A stretch of 5,061 nt of DNA from Deltaproteobacteria bacterium (GTDB lineage Bacteria; Desulfobacterota; Binatia; UBA9968), in NCBI GenBank assembly GCA_016183145.1, contig JACPFE010000067.1, positions 7,651 to 12,711 of the forward strand, read 5' to 3'. Position numbers and translations under genes: made by a program. The notes below the pieces were generated by a model. The model worked only from the letters and a program-made list of their open reading frames with translations, had not been told where the DNA came from and did no database searches. Positions 4,067 to 5,061 of this stretch are shown one piece after another; positions within the stretch are counted from its first letter, which is position 1, and the number at the start of each line of letters is the position of its first letter.

Positions 4067-5061
4067 CCAACGCGGGCGCGCCCAATACCTTTCATCGGCT
4101 GTTCGACAGCGCCCCCGGCGAGCGCATCTGTGTCGTCCTCCCGGATGGCGGCGAGTTGAGTTTCGACGCCATGGCCGCGCGCTCGCGCAGCATCGCCGCC
4201 GGCTTTTCGCGGCTCGGCCTGCGCCGCGGCGATGCCATCGGCGTCTGGATGGCGAACACGCCGGCTTGGCTGCAAGTTTTCCTCGCCTGCGCGCGCCTGG
4301 GCGCCTTGGCCGTGGGCATCAACGCCCGCTTCCGCGGCCGCGAGATCGGCGAGTTGCTGCGGCGCAGTTCGGCGCGGCTCCTGGTCGCCGACGCGTGGCA
4401 AGGCAAGGTTCGCAGCGACGAGATCTTTCGCACCATCGCGCCGAGCGATCTTGCCTCGCTGCGCGCCGTGGTCGTCGCCGGGGAGAGCGATCCATCGGCT
4501 TGGCTTCCCTTCGACGTGATGAATCTCGATGAGTTGTTCGACGAGGCGAACGCGGCGGATGCGGGCCGCCCGGAAGATGCCTGCATCCTCTTCACCACGT
4601 CCGGTACCACCGGCCGGCCCAAGCTCGTCGTCCATCGCCAGCGCGGCATTGTCGCCCATGCGCGCGACGTCGCCGACGCCTTCGAGCTCGCGCATCCAGG
4701 CTCGGCGGTGCTACAGATCGTGCCGTTCTGCGGCGCCTTCGGGTTCTCCCAGGCGATCGCCGCGATCGCGGCCGCCTGTCCTCTGGTGGTGCCGCCCCTC
4801 TTCGATGCCGCCAAGGCAGCGCGACTCGCGCGCGCACACCGCGTGACCAACATGGTCGGTACCAACGACATGCTCGATCGCATGCTCGCGGCGGCCACCG
4901 ACGAGAGGCCGTTCCCGAACCTCCGCTTCTTCGGCCACGCCAACTTCAATCCGGCGCTGCCGGACCTGCCGGCGCGGGCCGAGGCGCGGGGCGTCAAGCT
5001 GCGTGGCCTATTCGGTATGAGCGAGACCCTCGCTTTGTTCGCCGTGCAGCCGGCCGCGGAC
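4063..5061 (+). CDS. AMP-forming acyl-CoA synthetase-like enzyme (N-terminal part, runs off the right edge)
   Basis: An open frame of 333 codons from the ATG at 4063 to the window edge, with no stop, belonging to the ANL (acyl/aryl-CoA ligase, luciferase) superfamily. These enzymes activate a carboxylic acid with ATP to an acyl-adenylate, then to a CoA thioester. The N-terminal segment fits the family, with an ELSFDAMAARSRSIAAGF stretch at 31-48, GLRRGDAIGVWMANTPAW at 52-69 and ACARLGALAVGINARF at 75-90. The phosphate-binding A3 motif TTSGTTGRPK is intact at 178-187. The A5 motif reads GMSET at 318-322, with the expected acidic residue. The A4 region reads PFCGAFGFS (221-229), with Gly224 where many acyl-CoA ligases have His. 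The C-terminal hinge and catalytic lysine lie outside the window. Its start overlaps the reductase stop (ATGA), so the two are one transcription unit. A fatty, aromatic or alicyclic acid is a plausible substrate, by context only. Confidence 0.9.
   Translation, partial: MTNAGAPNTFHRLFDSAPGERICVVLPDGGELSFDAMAARSRSIAAGFSRLGLRRGDAIGVWMANTPAWLQVFLACARLGALAVGINARFRGREIGELLRRSSARLLVADAWQGKVRSDEIFRTIAPSDLASLRAVVVAGESDPSAWLPFDVMNLDELFDEANAADAGRPEDACILFTTSGTTGRPKLVVHRQRGIVAHARDVADAFELAHPGSAVLQIVPFCGAFGFSQAIAAIAAACPLVVPPLFDAAKAARLARAHRVTNMVGTNDMLDRMLAAATDERPFPNLRFFGHANFNPALPDLPARAEARGVKLRGLFGMSETLALFAVQPAAD

Noticed and set aside
4092..4997. A 301-codon minus-strand frame, plus several other frames, opposite the ligase
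   Set aside because: Low-complexity Arg/Ser/Ala-rich translation with no motifs, against a plus-strand frame with clear A3 and A5 motifs of AMP-forming ligases.

Overview
The window looks like chromosome from a GC-rich, probably uncultured, Gram-negative-type environmental bacterium. This rests on three things: GC-rich codon use in the right half, AGGAGG/GAGGAG-type ribosome binding sites, and several imperfect palindromic repeats of a kind common between genes in soil and sediment genomes (Desulfobacterota/Binatota, NC10/Rokubacteria and similar). No lineage can be fixed from the sequence alone.

Left part (1-1954): a plus-strand gene enters from the left edge and ends at 340. It is the C-terminus of an M3B-type oligoendopeptidase F. 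It converges on a complete minus-strand cinA gene (704-1954). The 363 bases between their stop codons hold no supported gene but are packed with inverted repeats. A 156-base element with outer and inner arms (385-540) shares one arm with a second, 86-base element (526-611), and two smaller hairpins follow (614-644 and 650-676). CinA has an intact N-terminal molybdopterin-binding-like/pyrophosphatase domain, but the catalytic positions of its C-terminal nicotinamide-nucleotide amidase domain are lost.

Centre (1955-2228): a divergent spacer of about 200 bases leads to a 24-residue hydrophobic peptide ORF with a strong Shine-Dalgarno sequence. Its stop codon overlaps the next gene's start codon as ATGA.

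Right part (2225-5061): three plus-strand metabolic genes. They are an SMP-30/gluconolactonase-type metal-dependent hydrolase (2225-3145), a classical short-chain dehydrogenase/reductase (3350-4066), and an AMP-forming acyl-CoA synthetase-like enzyme running off the right edge (4063-5061, read open throughout). The reductase and ligase overlap by ATGA and are surely co-transcribed. The lactonase is separated from them by 204 bases holding a long palindromic repeat, so its membership of the same transcript is likely but not certain. Together they look like a small catabolic cassette (ring or lactone opening, alcohol/ketone redox step, CoA activation). The substrate cannot be read from the sequence. 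I found no rRNA, tRNA, CRISPR array, transposase or defence system. The points most worth a second look are the coupled micro-ORF, the degenerate CinA amidase domain and the chained palindromes.
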